Origin: Macrophomina tecta | Lineage: Eukaryota; Ascomycota; Dothideomycetes; Botryosphaeriales; Botryosphaeriaceae | Assembly: GCA_024180945.1 (NCBI GenBank) | Contig: JAKSGN010000037.1 | Coordinates: forward strand, 2,857,501 to 2,921,500 | Length of the DNA stretch: 64,000 nucleotides | Reading direction: 5' to 3' | Shown: positions 21,591-32,548 of the stretch, one piece after another | Layout: the number at the start of each line of letters is the position of its first letter | How positions within the stretch are numbered: the stretch's first letter is position 1 | Position numbers and translations under genes: made by a program | Notes under the pieces: model-generated | Database searches by the model: none | The model's input: only the letters and a program-made list of their open reading frames with translations | What the model was told of the DNA's origin: nothing

Positions 21591-22731
21591 AGCCTTCTAG
21601 CTGATCGGACTCGGCTACTCTACATGCAGAGGCGTGCTCGTAAAGTAATTATGTGGTCCTTTCTTAGAATGGCGTGTTCCTGCATATTTCCCACGACCTG
21701 CTTATCCAACGGACTCGACTCGAGCTAAGCAGCGCCGATACGAGGCTGCCATGGGACATTCAACACACCTCCAATCGCACTCATTCGTTTTTTGGGTCAA
21801 GAAGGGATCAATATAATATCAGCTGCTAGAATTCCTTATCAGGATGTTAGTATCTGACGTCCCGCTTGGGGATGACAATTACCTTAAGCTCTTTCATCTA
21901 GGTTCTCTCCGCTATAAAAAAAAAGCAGCTATGCTGGTGCCCATCACTTCCGCTCTAGCATAATCAAGTTCAAAAGACTGTGCTGAAGATCGGCCGTATG
22001 TCGCGTTATACGGGCTTGCAAGCTTAGGTTTCTACGTTTTGTCCACACGAGCGCAGTCATCTGCTTTTATACTTCCCCTATGTTGTGGATCTCTGCTTGC
22101 TAGTCCTACGATGTCTTGAGCGTGCTACACGATTCAGACACCCCGTACTCCACTTTAGAGCTGAAAGGAACCAATAAGCACTCTCCCACAGCCGTGATGG
22201 AACTTGAGGTAGCCCTACCTCCCGAGTAAGCTCCGCTCGACCAATCAACAATCACCCGCGCTTGTGTGGCAGAAGAGGCTTTCTGATTGGTGGAAAGAAA
22301 TGTTTCCCTTCGCTAACCCGACTCCGGCCAAAGCCGATATCATCCACGTCGTCCCGACTGTTCGCACGAGCCACAAGCTTCTCCTCCCTCTCTCTCTCTT
22401 TCCCCCACAACTCTTCAAGGAACTTTCACATCACATGCGCCCAGCCCAATCCTTTACAAGCTGCACTTGCATCGATTGCGCTCAAGCAGGCCATTCCACC
22501 TGCGGTGCCCAGTCTGCGGCCTTCTCCAGCTCTTCTCCGTCGCTACGCGGCTACCGACCACCCCGTGCCATCTCTTCGCGTTGTTCGACCAGCACTCTTG
22601 CCTGCGACTTGCTATTCGACTTCGCGGCAGGTGACCGGTGGCGATGCCAGTACCTCACGTAGACTACGTGGCGTGACTAACCGGCCGGCCATGCCCATGG
22701 TCGCTGTGCGGATACTTCGCGTTTTGCACCA
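21591..22731. other. Intergenic, upstream of family A copy 2
   Basis: About 1.1 kb. The part after 22262 has open frames without recognised domains. Near the end, 22775-22800 carries the leader sequence AAGCCTGGGTGGG shared with copy 3 at 37.5 kb. Confidence 0.35.
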
Positions 22732-24532
22732 TTGAGCTTAGATTCCCTGTTCTGCGCTGGCACAGCTCATAGAGTCAAGGCTGCTCCCAAAGCCTGGGTG
22801 GGTGGGTGTCCGACATTCACCGTGTCGGGGTCTTCATTTACGGCCCTGTTTGGACCAAAAGATCAACTACTGATTCTATCGCAGAGTCCTCTTGGCGACG
22901 TATCCGATCGCGACCTCATGGTCGGCCTGCAGCTGAAGATTCGAGATGGAACGGCCGAGCAGCTACTTGCCCGGCCAGTATTGGTTGGATGGCATGATGC
23001 GCTGTCTGGGGATTACAGTCATCTTGGACGCATTTCCGATCCGCAAGACCCAATGAAGGCCAAGTTGACCCTTCTTCTTAGTCGCGATGCAGAGACTAAG
23101 CGGAAGTATCTATTGCATTTCCACTTGCCGGTCAGAACTCGCCGTCTATCGAAGAATGCGAAATATTTCTACCTTGTCATTCCCGTCGAACAGATAAGCC
23201 TCAACATCGACACTGTTCATACTTACGAACTACCCACGTCGACATCGGAACAATTGCGGAAAGACGACTTGCATTACTCGGAGGCATTTGTGCGAGTTAG
23301 GCTGGGTCTTCGGTCCGCTGCATATATCATAATGCCTACTCTTCCGAGACCATTGCAAAGCCCACTAAAAGGGCTACCTGCTCAGTTACTTTTACGTTTA
23401 AAATCTTTATCAGCCGCCAAGGAAATGGATGTCTACATGGAAGACGGTGCCGCCGATGAACTTGGGAAGTGTGCACGAAATTACAAGACGAGATCATTAC
23501 GCCTGAGCTTGACTTACAGCACATGTACGAAGGATCTCTGGGGGCCAAAAACAATTGGGAGCAATATCCTTGCAGCAATGAAGATATTAATCATGTCCCT
23601 TGGAATCCGTTTCTTGGTGACGCTCCTCCAGCCTACAAAGACGTTGTTGAGGCAACTTCACCAGTCGCCTCGCGTACTCGCAGAAGTCCATTATCCCAAT
23701 GCCGCCAGGAGTCTACGAATGCAAGCAGTGGGGCATATTCCGACAGAAGCAAGCTTATTTGGAGGAATACGCCGCCATCTCGCAGCAATTGGATCCGCGT
23801 TACAGATGCTGCTCAGCCTGAGTGTCCGCCAGATTTCGAACATTCTAGGAAGCGCAAGGCCACCGAAGCGTTCAGAGAGAATCAGCACTGGCCACAGGAT
23901 ATCTGCTACGGAAGCCCAACGGAAGCGGATCCCTCTCAGGACGTTGACGCAGCTGAGTCTCTGGTAACTGGTCTTGACCCACGTCTCGGCGGAAACGCTT
24001 ACGGGGATACTCACCAGCATATCAGATACAAGGAGCAATTATATACTCTTTGCATCGCCGCAATGTTGCTGGTACTTCTTCCAACCTGGACTTCTCCTCC
24101 CTCAAAAGGCCCTTGCCTTTCTTAGAGATTCTCGAATGGCTGTTGAAAACGTGGGAATTTGACCTCTATGCTCACTCTACTTATCGTAGAGAGCTACTTA
24201 AGCTGGGATTGCGTGCGCGGCAGAATCAGATTGAGCTTTTTGATTCCTCCATGACCGAATTGCAAGAGAAGTTCTTCGAGACGACCGCTGATAGGATAGC
24301 TGTTGGCAACCACTCTCGTTCCGATTTTCAGGAACAGTGTAGACACATGTCGAGTTGGCTGAAAGACAACATTTGCCGCAACGCAGTCACGCTCATGGCC
24401 GAGCCTTTAGTAGAGTTGTGGAGGGCGGCCAAAGCCGCTAAGACGACAAAGAATCCAGATATCCACGCCTTCTACGAGCGGAAAGCTAACTGTTTCACGA
24501 TCGCGTTTTACATATTTGGAAGGAATACCTAA
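22732..24532 (+). pseudogene. Family A orphan protein, copy 2, with two frame changes
   Basis: The best alignment to copy 1 uses three frames in turn: to about 23463 (motif PLKGLPAQLLLRLKSL, then DVYMED), 23469 to about 24060 (VPWNPFLGDAPPAYKD, then KRKATEAFREN), and about 24050-24532 (EILEWLLKTWEF to AFYIFG at the C-terminus). Clear intron borders were not found at the frame changes, so they are probably indels, although short introns cannot be excluded. Reconstructed length would be about 590 aa. The N-terminal part looks globular, the middle is proline-rich and disordered, and the C-terminus is helical. Unrecognised family, at least three copies in this window. The translation start is uncertain. 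Confidence 0.6.
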
Positions 24533-25167
24533 CGTCTCTATTTTAGCATATAGACAAATCAATTGACTATTCTAGGATTTTTTTTTTAAAAAATACATGA
24601 CTCGATTTCTTTCTTAACGGCCACCTTTCATTTTCGATCTGTAATGCGCTTCAGGTATGCGTAAGACCCTTGCGCCCAAATACTTCCCACTTCTATCTTA
24701 AGTTGTGCTGCCTGCGTTTTGTTATTTGACGCGGATCGTTAAAGCCAAGCCACATATTGAGAAAGTATTATAATTGGCGAGTCGAGACGCGGCTTCACCT
24801 TCCACAGCTCTTATCTTAGCACGCTCTTGTTCCAGCTGAACCATTTTTCACCCATATTCATGTAATCGTTAAGGTCGCTCGCATTTATCTAAGCACACTT
24901 TTTCTCCCACATCCGGCCATAACAATGCGTCTTCTGGAGTGTGGTAGTGTTCGCGAATCCAGCCTAACTGGGATCTTGGTGAGCGACGATGTTCCTCGAT
25001 ATGCGATACACTCGCACACATGGGGAGCGAGTCACGAGGAGGGAAAGCAAGCTATAAATAGACTCAAGCGGGGTTGCGTAGAGTGCGAAAAACGTTAACG
25101 TCAAAATCTCAAGGCTCTGGGCAACGATTAATCTTTTCACACCAACCAAATCCTGACCTGGACGTAA
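24533..25167. other. Intergenic, AT-rich at the start
   Basis: About 630 bp with a T-run then A-run at 24578-24592. No gene or repeat recognised. Confidence 0.4.
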
Positions 25168-25908
25168 ATGATGGTCGTCTGTCGATTTTTCGAGCAGGGC
25201 CGCTGTGATTGGGGAGATATTTGCGCCTTCGAGCACTCCAAACCTCCCATCACCGTCTTTTGGCCGGGCGCGAAATCCTTTCAGCTGGAGTGGCGTCAGA
25301 CCCAAGGGCAACATGCTGCAGGCACGGAGTCCACGCAGCCCGGCCCTACTCTATGTCTTTTTTTCCTGCAAAAGAGATGCAGGAATTGATTGTCGTGCAG
25401 ATTCAGGCATGACGGACAACAGCCGCAGGCTCTTGGAGATCGGGATTTCGTAGGTATGGTCGAAGGGACGAAGAATCTAACGCCTTGCGCTTACTGGCTT
25501 CGGTGTGTGTGCCAGGTGTCCTATGAACGTGAACTAGTTGCGACCAGGATATCTCGTAAGCGGACTCGCATGAGCGGACTTGCGCGACCGGACTACGAAG
25601 GAAACGAAGGAAAGCTAGGGTCGAGAGCGAGAAGACGAGAGTACAAGGTTGGGAGGTGGCCTGTATTTCGAGGAAAGCATTTCGGCACAGCATCAGAGAA
25701 TAGGACGAAGATATCCTCAAGGATATTTCAACTCACCCCAGCGTCATCTCTTGTGCGTCGCGCAGAAGACCCCGATCGTTTCATCCAATCTTTCGCATCC
25801 ACGCAGTCGGAAACAGTTAAAGCACAATTCTCTGTGCCAAGTAACCCTCGTTTGACCGCTGACGTAGGTGGCGGTCTGCACTGTCAAGACCCTCGCCGCC
25901 GACCGTGA
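25168..25908 (+). pseudogene. Two-finger CCCH zinc protein interrupted by one TGA
   Basis: From the ATG at 25168 one frame runs 740 bp with a single stop, TGA at 25387-25389. Finger 1 (residues 5-23) is C-x7-C-x5-C-x3-H. Finger 2 has exactly the same spacing, but the TGA sits inside its x5 loop, where finger 1 has a Gly. CCCH fingers bind RNA, and some fungal members act in mRNA export or stability. Because both fingers and the flanking frame are preserved, the stop looks recent. Alternatives are a sequencing error, or an intron that I could not place. The stretch after finger 2 is basic and not recognised. It lies directly upstream of the recombinase gene. Confidence 0.6.
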
Positions 25909-26018
25909 CACCGTCTCTTGCGGCTCGCCTGTCAGAACATTCTAAGTAGTGCATTTGATTCGCTCATGTGGGTGTTTGCAGCATTACTTCCATTTGAGCT
26001 CTTTCCATCCATCGGTAG

Positions 26019-26026
26019 TATAAATA
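26019..26026 (+). promoter_or_regulatory. TATA box of the tyrosine recombinase gene
   Basis: TATAAATA lies 140 bp before the ATG and is followed by a pyrimidine-rich leader (CTTCACTCCCCCCGCC), a common arrangement in fungal promoters. Confidence 0.45.
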
Positions 26027-26165
26027 TATCTTCACTCCCCCCGCCCGCCGAATAGCAGTCACCAGCCAATTCAATCTACCCTCCTTCACCGCCCCACTTG
26101 ACTTTATACGCACAAGCTATCAGAACTTCGGCCGTACGTCTTTCGCAAAGAGTAGTTAGCCTATA

Positions 26166-28474
26166 ATGTCCAATGAATCCTTTATCCCATCCGAGACCAA
26201 CTTCTCGTCCGATGAAGAGGATTCTTGCACCGAGGATGATTTTGACGGGATCGACGCTGAATTTGACGAAACCGCTCTTACGCAGAGGGTGTATAGCAAG
26301 AGCAGCGAGATTCTGTTGGCAGGTATCGAAAAGCTCTGGCGCGAGTATTCTTCCCTATTTGAAATCTTTGTGAAGGAGTGGGTTCGTCTGACTTATTTAC
26401 AGTTACTGCGACCGTAGAAAGTGGGATGCTCAAGCGAATCTCGAAACCATTACCATCCGCACGCTGCATAATTTCTTCTTTTGGGTGCTCAAGCGACGTA
26501 AAAAGACACTACGCTCGATAAGCACGCTCGAGACGTACTGGAAGGTTTTCTGTCTTGTCCGGGAACGCTTAGTAAAGAGCAAGCTGAATAAGCTGATTGT
26601 CGCGCAGATGAAGGACGTAAGTAGCCGCCTCCATTTTAAAGCGTGTTGAAATATCCGAGCTAACCCCTCAAGATTCTGAAAGCACTAGCTCGACGCTTCC
26701 ACCTCAAGTCTGAGAAGAGGGAAAAGACAGCGATGTACGTCGAGGATATGTTCGAGGTTCTCAAAGCTCAATGGACCTCTCCGGAGATGACTTTCGATCA
26801 CGAACGACACAGGCTTGAGCTTTCGCTGTTTATGCTGCTGGCTGGAACGACCGGCAATCGTCCTGGGGCGCTACTGGCACTTCGATACCGCGACGTCCAA
26901 ACGACACTGATCCGGGACCCGGCAGGTGGGAACGAGCCGTACGTGCTACTCGAGTTCATTTACACTCATACGAAGGGATACCTCGGTCAAAAGGATAGGT
27001 AGAATGGAAGCTTATCCTGTCTATAACTGAAGACTGACGCACACTTTAGCAACACGTTTGTTATACCTGAAATCCGGCATGATCCTTGTCTCATTCTCTC
27101 CCCACACGCTTACTTCCTGGCGCTAGCGTTCAGCGATCAGGCTTTTGCAGCTTCCGGCCTTACCGGTCCAGAAGCACTTTACAAACTCAGAGTCCCCGAC
27201 CAAATGAACCAGCTGCGTCTTCCGTGGAAGGAGGAGATGCTCGAAGTACCGATCTTTCGGAAGTCATGCCGTACCGTCCGAGGGATAGAAATTTCTCAGG
27301 AACCCCTTCCGGACAGCACTGTACGTCCTTGGCTACGAAAGCTCGGTGAGATTACCGGGATGGAGAAGATATGCCATCCGTACATCTTGCGATATGCCGC
27401 AGGGAAAGCATTCGACAGTTGTGGTAAGTCCCAGGCAAGGGAAGAGCAATTTTTTTTTCTTACACATACTCGATCTGGATCTTTGCGAGCTCACGGTGCA
27501 CAGATGGGATCAGTGAGTCTTTGCGAAATTTGATCATGCAACACTCTAGATCCGAAGTCTTTCAACAACATTACCTCCCACGGCACATCAGCGCAGATAC
27601 TCAAGCAGCCTATCGTGGACTTCCCGCCCAGTCAGCCGTGATGCGAGCCGCCAGCGGTATGAGTCGGGGGCTGGACGCTCGGAGACCCCGCAAATTATCT
27701 GCTGAACAACTGCATCAGATCAAGACGCACCCTAAAGTTGAGAAGTCACGCAAGAAAATGGACGAGCTTAAGCTCAAGGTAAGACAAGTGAAACGGGAAG
27801 ACCATTCTGATCCGCGTCTCCCGGCACTGCAAGCTGCGAAAGATAAAGCTGTGCGAGCCCACCGGAATGAAAAGCGACGCCAGAAAGAGGCGTTGCTCCG
27901 AAAAGCCAGGGAACGGTTTCAGAAGGTTCAGGCTGTTGCTGACATTCAAAACCTACTTAATGACCTACCGGCAGAAGCGCCAGAGCCGGTAAAGCATGAG
28001 TACGCTCTCGATGAACGATCTCGAGCCGTCCAAGCGCTCTTCACGCTGTCTGAGCAGACATTGAGCGAAGAAAGGCAGCGAGAATCGCGAGCCATCACGG
28101 CGCTTGTAGCCCTCTGTCAGAAGAAAGAAGATCGTCGCCGAGCGCAACGCTCGAAGGCTCCAGATAAGGGTGACACATCTGATTTTAGCGTGGCCGGCGT
28201 GGTCTTGGATGAGCATTCTGAATCCCGAAACCTAGAATGTAAGCCAACGCAATGCTTTTTGTGCTTTGGAGACCAGGGATTGCCGTCACAGAAGCGCGAG
28301 AAAGAGTTCTGCAGCAGAGCAGACTTGAAAAAGCATGTCATCCGCTACCATCTTCGGCACCTTGCTGAGGACGCCACCGTGATTTGCCCGCTGGATGGCG
28401 AACCACTGCGAGGGCACATGGACGTACTAAGCCACGGGCAATTCATCCACGGCACCCCCTTTCTCATACGCTGA
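26166..28474 (+). CDS. DUF3435 tyrosine recombinase (Starship captain-like)
   Basis: Five exons (26166-26344, 26403-26616, 26673-26998, 27050-27423, 27504-28474) with introns of 58, 56, 51, 80 and GT-AG borders give 687 aa in one frame. The acidic N-terminus leads into the DUF3435 core. The catalytic set is visible: Arg near 194 in TGNRPGALLALRY, Tyr350-x-x-Arg353 in HPYILRY, and the nucleophile Tyr near 388 in FQQHYLPRHI. This is the R-Y-R-Y pattern of crypton/Starship recombinases. A charged coiled-coil-like region covers about 430-580, and a C2H2-like Cys/His segment covers about 600-680 (CFLCFG, then C-x-RADLKKHV). Known captains cut and join DNA to move whole Starships and are the first gene of the element. 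All exons are open, so it may be active. Confidence 0.92.
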
Positions 28475-28525
28475 TTCGGCCTCGCTCGGTGCGACCTGGC
28501 ATGCGTAAGGGGTTGCCCTGCGGTT

Positions 28526-28752
28526 GAATGGACGCGTAAGGAAAAGAAGAGGAAGAATGAACAGCCACTTATTGAATTTTTTTTTTTTTCAAGAGATACG
28601 AGACCAAGAACAAGCAACGGCTTTCAGGTAAAAAGGGTGAAGACACTATCTGGCCTCGCATTGAAAATTTCCCATGAGAAGAAATATCTGGATAATTTCG
28701 AATCTTCTTACAAAAAATGATCCTCTGAGTTTTTGGTTCAATGGCCGCTGAT
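28526..28752 (+). pseudogene. Broken partial copy of the 630-aa gene
   Basis: The translation matches the middle block of the gene at 2325-4607: LSGLALKI, then H-E-x-KYLD, then FESSYKK. It starts about 50 bp after the recombinase stop. A run of 14-15 T near 28576 and an added base before DPLSFW shift the frame. Only about 75 codons of the original 630 remain. Confidence 0.8.
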
Positions 28753-28849
28753 GGAATAAAACTTCAGCCGTCACCTGATCTGTTCCATGATTCTTCATTT
28801 TAGACTAAAGCCCTTCATGATCCAGTGTAAATTAGGAGAACCAACTAAA
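28752..28849 (+). repeat. Dispersed repeat R85, copy 2
   Basis: It shares CGTCACCTGATCTGTT and AGTGTAAATTAGGA with the copy at 54942-55040. This is the most diverged of the three copies. Confidence 0.65.
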
Positions 28850-29205
28850 CTCCCTCCCTGCGTGGCGAAAGACCCACCGTGTGTTACGAACCTCCGGTCG
28901 GGAAGGTTTTACAATAATTTGGAGTACTTATTAGTAACACGGCCTTCGCACACAGTGCTTAGTCACGTCACTCGCCTTACTCGTCCTCGCCCTCTTCTTG
29001 TACCCACTTAAGGTAAACCCTATACGGCTTACCACCCCTCCTTGGTGTTTGGATTCTTAGAGGCAGAGGCCAGCCGTGGCAATTACATTGTATATTGTGA
29101 TCTAATAGAATGCTGGAAAATGAACGAGCGGACGGGAGTAGATACGTGTACCATCTAACCTTAGTTTCCTGACTACACCTTCCCAAACGCCACTGATCCT
29201 CCCTT
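28850..29205. other. Intergenic, no feature recognised
   Basis: About 350 bp between repeat R85 and the sulfatase pseudogene. Nothing recognised. Confidence 0.35.
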
Positions 29206-31464
29206 TTACGCATCAACGCAGTTTCCTTTATAATCGCACTTCTGTTTCACCCCCAATTGACCAGCCGTCAAATTCTTCGCCGTCTCCATGATCGTCTGCA
29301 GCGTGACGTGCCTCTGCGTCTCATTCCCATGATGCTCCTTGCTCCCCTTCACCCTGCTCGCATTGCGCACCTCCCAGACAATAAAGTCGTCCGTCGGCTC
29401 GCGCCACGCGCCGCCCAGATCGACAGCGTCTTCCAGGAAGAACGGCATCTCGTTCGGCACGTACTGGTACTCCATGCAGTGCCCGAAGTCGACGTCGGGG
29501 AACTGGTCGGAGGCGAAGAAGTCGTCGTACGCGGGGTCCATAGCGTCGTCGAGGTTGCGGATGGACGAGTTGCTGTTGCTGTGGTTGGGCTGCAAGGCCG
29601 ACCACGGGTTGCGGCAGGTGTTACTGTAGCAGGACTTTGTGACGAGGACGAGGGCGTTGAGGCGGTTAAGAAGCTTTTTGTGCGAGGGGTTGGAGGCTAG
29701 GTTTGTGAGTTCGTAAGGATTATTCTGTTTGAAGCCATGTTAGCGTCATTTCGCCCCCAGCCATGTACAGGAAGTTAACGACTCATAATTGTGTCGTATA
29801 GCTCCGTCTCGTGGGTGCACCATCTCGAGAACAGCCAAGCCGACTTCTCTCCGACGATCCGTAGCGTCTTGTAGCTGTTGTGCTGATTCCCGAGCTCCTT
29901 CCTGCCCTTTACCGGGCCTTCGATGCCCGCGCCACCCCAGAACTCGATGTTGATGATCTCCTTGGGCGTGCCGGTGGCGGCGGTCGAGGAGTTGGCGTCC
30001 GTCGGGTTGTGCCACTCCTCTAGCAGGCTCCGGCCATCGAGGAAGGACGGACGGTCTTGTACGGCCAGCCCAGCGATGTCGAGGAAGGTGGGGACTATGT
30101 CTACGTGTGTGCTTGGTGTTTTGGAAATCTTTCCCGGGGGGATGCCCGGGCCTCGGATGGCCGTCGGGATGTTGGTGTCTTCGATGTATGGCAGGGACTT
30201 TCCGGCGGGGACGCGGTGGTTTCCGAGGTGGTAGCCGTTGTCTGTTGTGTATATTACTGGAAGGTAGTCAGCACCGTGATCCTTAGCTCTGAGAGGATGA
30301 TCTTTATACCGTAGGTGTTGTTTAACGCGCCCGTTTTGTTTAGCTTCTTGACCACGTCATGTACAATCTCGTCAAGGCCTTTTAAGGCTCGTAGTCGGTG
30401 TCGATAATGCTCGTGTGTCCGATTGACTTGTTCGTCGTCTAGAAGTGTTAGATTTCGTAGCTAGCTTACTTTCTGTTCGGTGAAGCTGTCGTTTGGGTTG
30501 AAGTTACCGCCTTTCGGTTTTGGCACTGTCGCGTTAGGAAAGTCATGCGCGTGGCGCTGCAGTGGGACTGGTAGGTCGGAGCCTTGAACGTGCGGGCTTG
30601 CGGGGGCGATGGTAAGGTAGAATGGGTCCTCCTGAGAAATCAGGTGCTCTAGTCTTGCAAGACTGAGATTTGTTTGATTAGTAGATGATATAAGTAGGCA
30701 AGATGAAAGGACCCGCATATTCTTTGGCTCGGAGCACGTCCGTTTGATGGTATCCCTCGTACTAGATTGGGCGGTCTCCGTTTATTGATATGACAACGTT
30801 GTTGTAAGAGTAGATATATGGGTTAATCTTGAATAATCAGCATGTTGTTATCCGTAAAATTAGGAAGAACGCACTAAGACATTAACGTGGTCCTAGTCTT
30901 TCGGCTTGGGGGAGTAGTTGGCTAGATTGAGGCCGTTGAATAACTTTCTAATGTCTGCAGAGTCTTATATCAGCCTTTTTCCCAGCACTCTTTGAAAGCA
31001 GCACACGCTTACAGTCTGTCTAGTAACTAGCTTTTTTCAGCTAGTGGGGAAGATAGTCCTTATCTTCGCCGGATGCAAGGAACTTGGAATATCCGCCACT
31101 ATTCCTAGAATGTCAGCGATCTACAGTTCGGCGAAGTCAAGTAGAACATGTTATACTCACCCAGCGGCCCGGACGTCAGTGTGGTTCGTGTTATGTGCCA
31201 TCTGGCCTCGATGGAATGACACACGGCTCGGGCAACATTGAGTAGTGGTGACGAAGTGGTTGGTAAGGAGAACACCCTCAGCAATGATCTCTTTTTGGAC
31301 GACATGTGGTAGTCCAACGACCCGAGACGATAGTCTTGATCATCGCTTATGACTATAACAATGTTTGGTTTCTTGGCGGCAACAGAGCCATCGCAGAAAA
31401 GCAGGCCGGCGGCCGCAACAGTAAAGAGTAAGCGAGAGATTATGATAGCAATGATACTAAACAC
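29206..31464 (-). pseudogene. Secreted arylsulfatase, decayed at the 5' half
   Basis: Read on the minus strand, the N-terminus has a hydrophobic leader, then KKPNIVIVISDDQD, the metal-binding start of sulfatases. After a frame change near 31305 the signature CCPSR appears (the first Cys would become formylglycine), followed by G-Q-MAHNTNHTDV. The middle contains SPHVQ and RALKGLDEIV. The 3' half from about 30310 to 29206 is clean, with TTDNGYHLGNHRVPAGKSLPY, NIEFWG and a long C-terminal tail. Breaks are the frame change, loss of the ATG (a GTG stands there) and unresolved sequence at 30720-31100. Fungal arylsulfatases release sulfate from aromatic or sugar esters. It is divergent from the neighbouring GH79 gene across the MITE. 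Confidence 0.8.
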
Positions 31465-31574
31465 AGTTGGCTATTGAGCACGTTGTCGATGCGAAGCTTT
31501 TAGAGCTCTTGGTATTTATGCTTGTTTTCGGGTGTTAGTTGTAGCTGAGCTGCGTGCTCCGTCGCTTTGGGGGC

Positions 31575-31985
31575 TAACGTGTTTCACCAGTGAGCTGGCC
31601 ACCCCAGTGAGCTGGCCACCCAAAAACCCACCAAAAATCGGAAAAATCGTACCTTGATATCTCGACAACGGCGTAATAATAAATTTTAAAATTCTAAAAC
31701 TAGTTTTTTATACCTTCTTTAAGACTCTTGTTAAAGTTCTAGAATAATAAGCGTAGCTATTATTAAGATATCGAGTTTTTGGTCCTAATTTTAAGCTGAA
31801 TTGCTAGATCTCTAGGGCTGCTTAGTGAATTCTTTTTAAAATCGAATAAGAGTGTCAAAATAGGTATAAAAGGCTAAATATGAAATTCTGAAATTTATTA
31901 TTACGCCGATGTCGAGATATTAAGGTACGATTTTTCCGATTTTTGGTGGGTTTTTGGGTGGCCAGCTTACTGGTGAAACACGTTA
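31575..31985. mobile_element. 411-bp MITE-like element with long terminal inverted repeats
   Basis: Both ends carry TAACGTGTTTCACCAGT followed by AGCTGGCCACCC, facing each other, and the match continues inward with few mismatches (CCACCAAAAATCGG, TACCTTGATATCTCGAC and on toward TAATAATAAATTT), so the TIRs exceed 90 bp. The left end has a local duplication of CAGTGAGCTGGCCACC. The interior is AT-rich and noncoding. The flanking TA suggests a TA target duplication, as in Tc1/mariner elements. The element separates the sulfatase and GH79 pseudogenes. Confidence 0.85.
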
Positions 31986-32475
31986 ATTGAAACTCGGGAC
32001 GCTGACGAAGACTGAACGAGGCAAACTGTCGATCGTTGGATTGAAGTGCGCGTTCTCGGGTACCACAAAAGGTGCAACCCTATAATTGCATATCCTACAA
32101 TTGCTTCACCGACCTGGATAGCAATATATTAATGGTTACGTTTCCCCCCTCTGTAGATACTTGTCGGCGATAATTGGTTGGGGTATGCTGACAAGCCACT
32201 CTAGCGCGAATCCTCGATCTTACACCGGAGCCGATCATAACGGAAACAGGCAAAGTACATGACGTTAATTGGCTGAGAAGTCAAGGCGCAGTGCTTCGCC
32301 TACGCTGCTGTGCAGGGCTGAATATTATTGCCGATGCTTGCCGAAAGCAGATTGTTCTATTTATAACGGGCGGTAGTATAAATACGAACTACTCTCCTTT
32401 CTGGTCAGCCTACAACGGTAGCGTGCCTGATTTTTTGATTAATTACATCCCTAATGCACTGCCTCGCCAAGTGGA

Positions 32476-32482
32476 TATAAAA
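32476..32482 (+). promoter_or_regulatory. TATA box of the GH79 gene
   Basis: TATAAAA lies 67 bp before the GH79 ATG in an otherwise mixed-composition leader. Confidence 0.5.
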
Positions 32483-32548
32483 GCCCTCAACAACAGAACT
32501 CGGAGTAGGGATAGTATCCATTGCTCATTTTATTTACCCAGAAAAGTC

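Noticed and set aside
25909..26165. Attempt to place the Starship 5' boundary upstream of the captain
   Set aside because: Short TTAC-type words occur (for example near 25984), but no matching direct repeat or TIR could be identified in the window, so no boundary is claimed.
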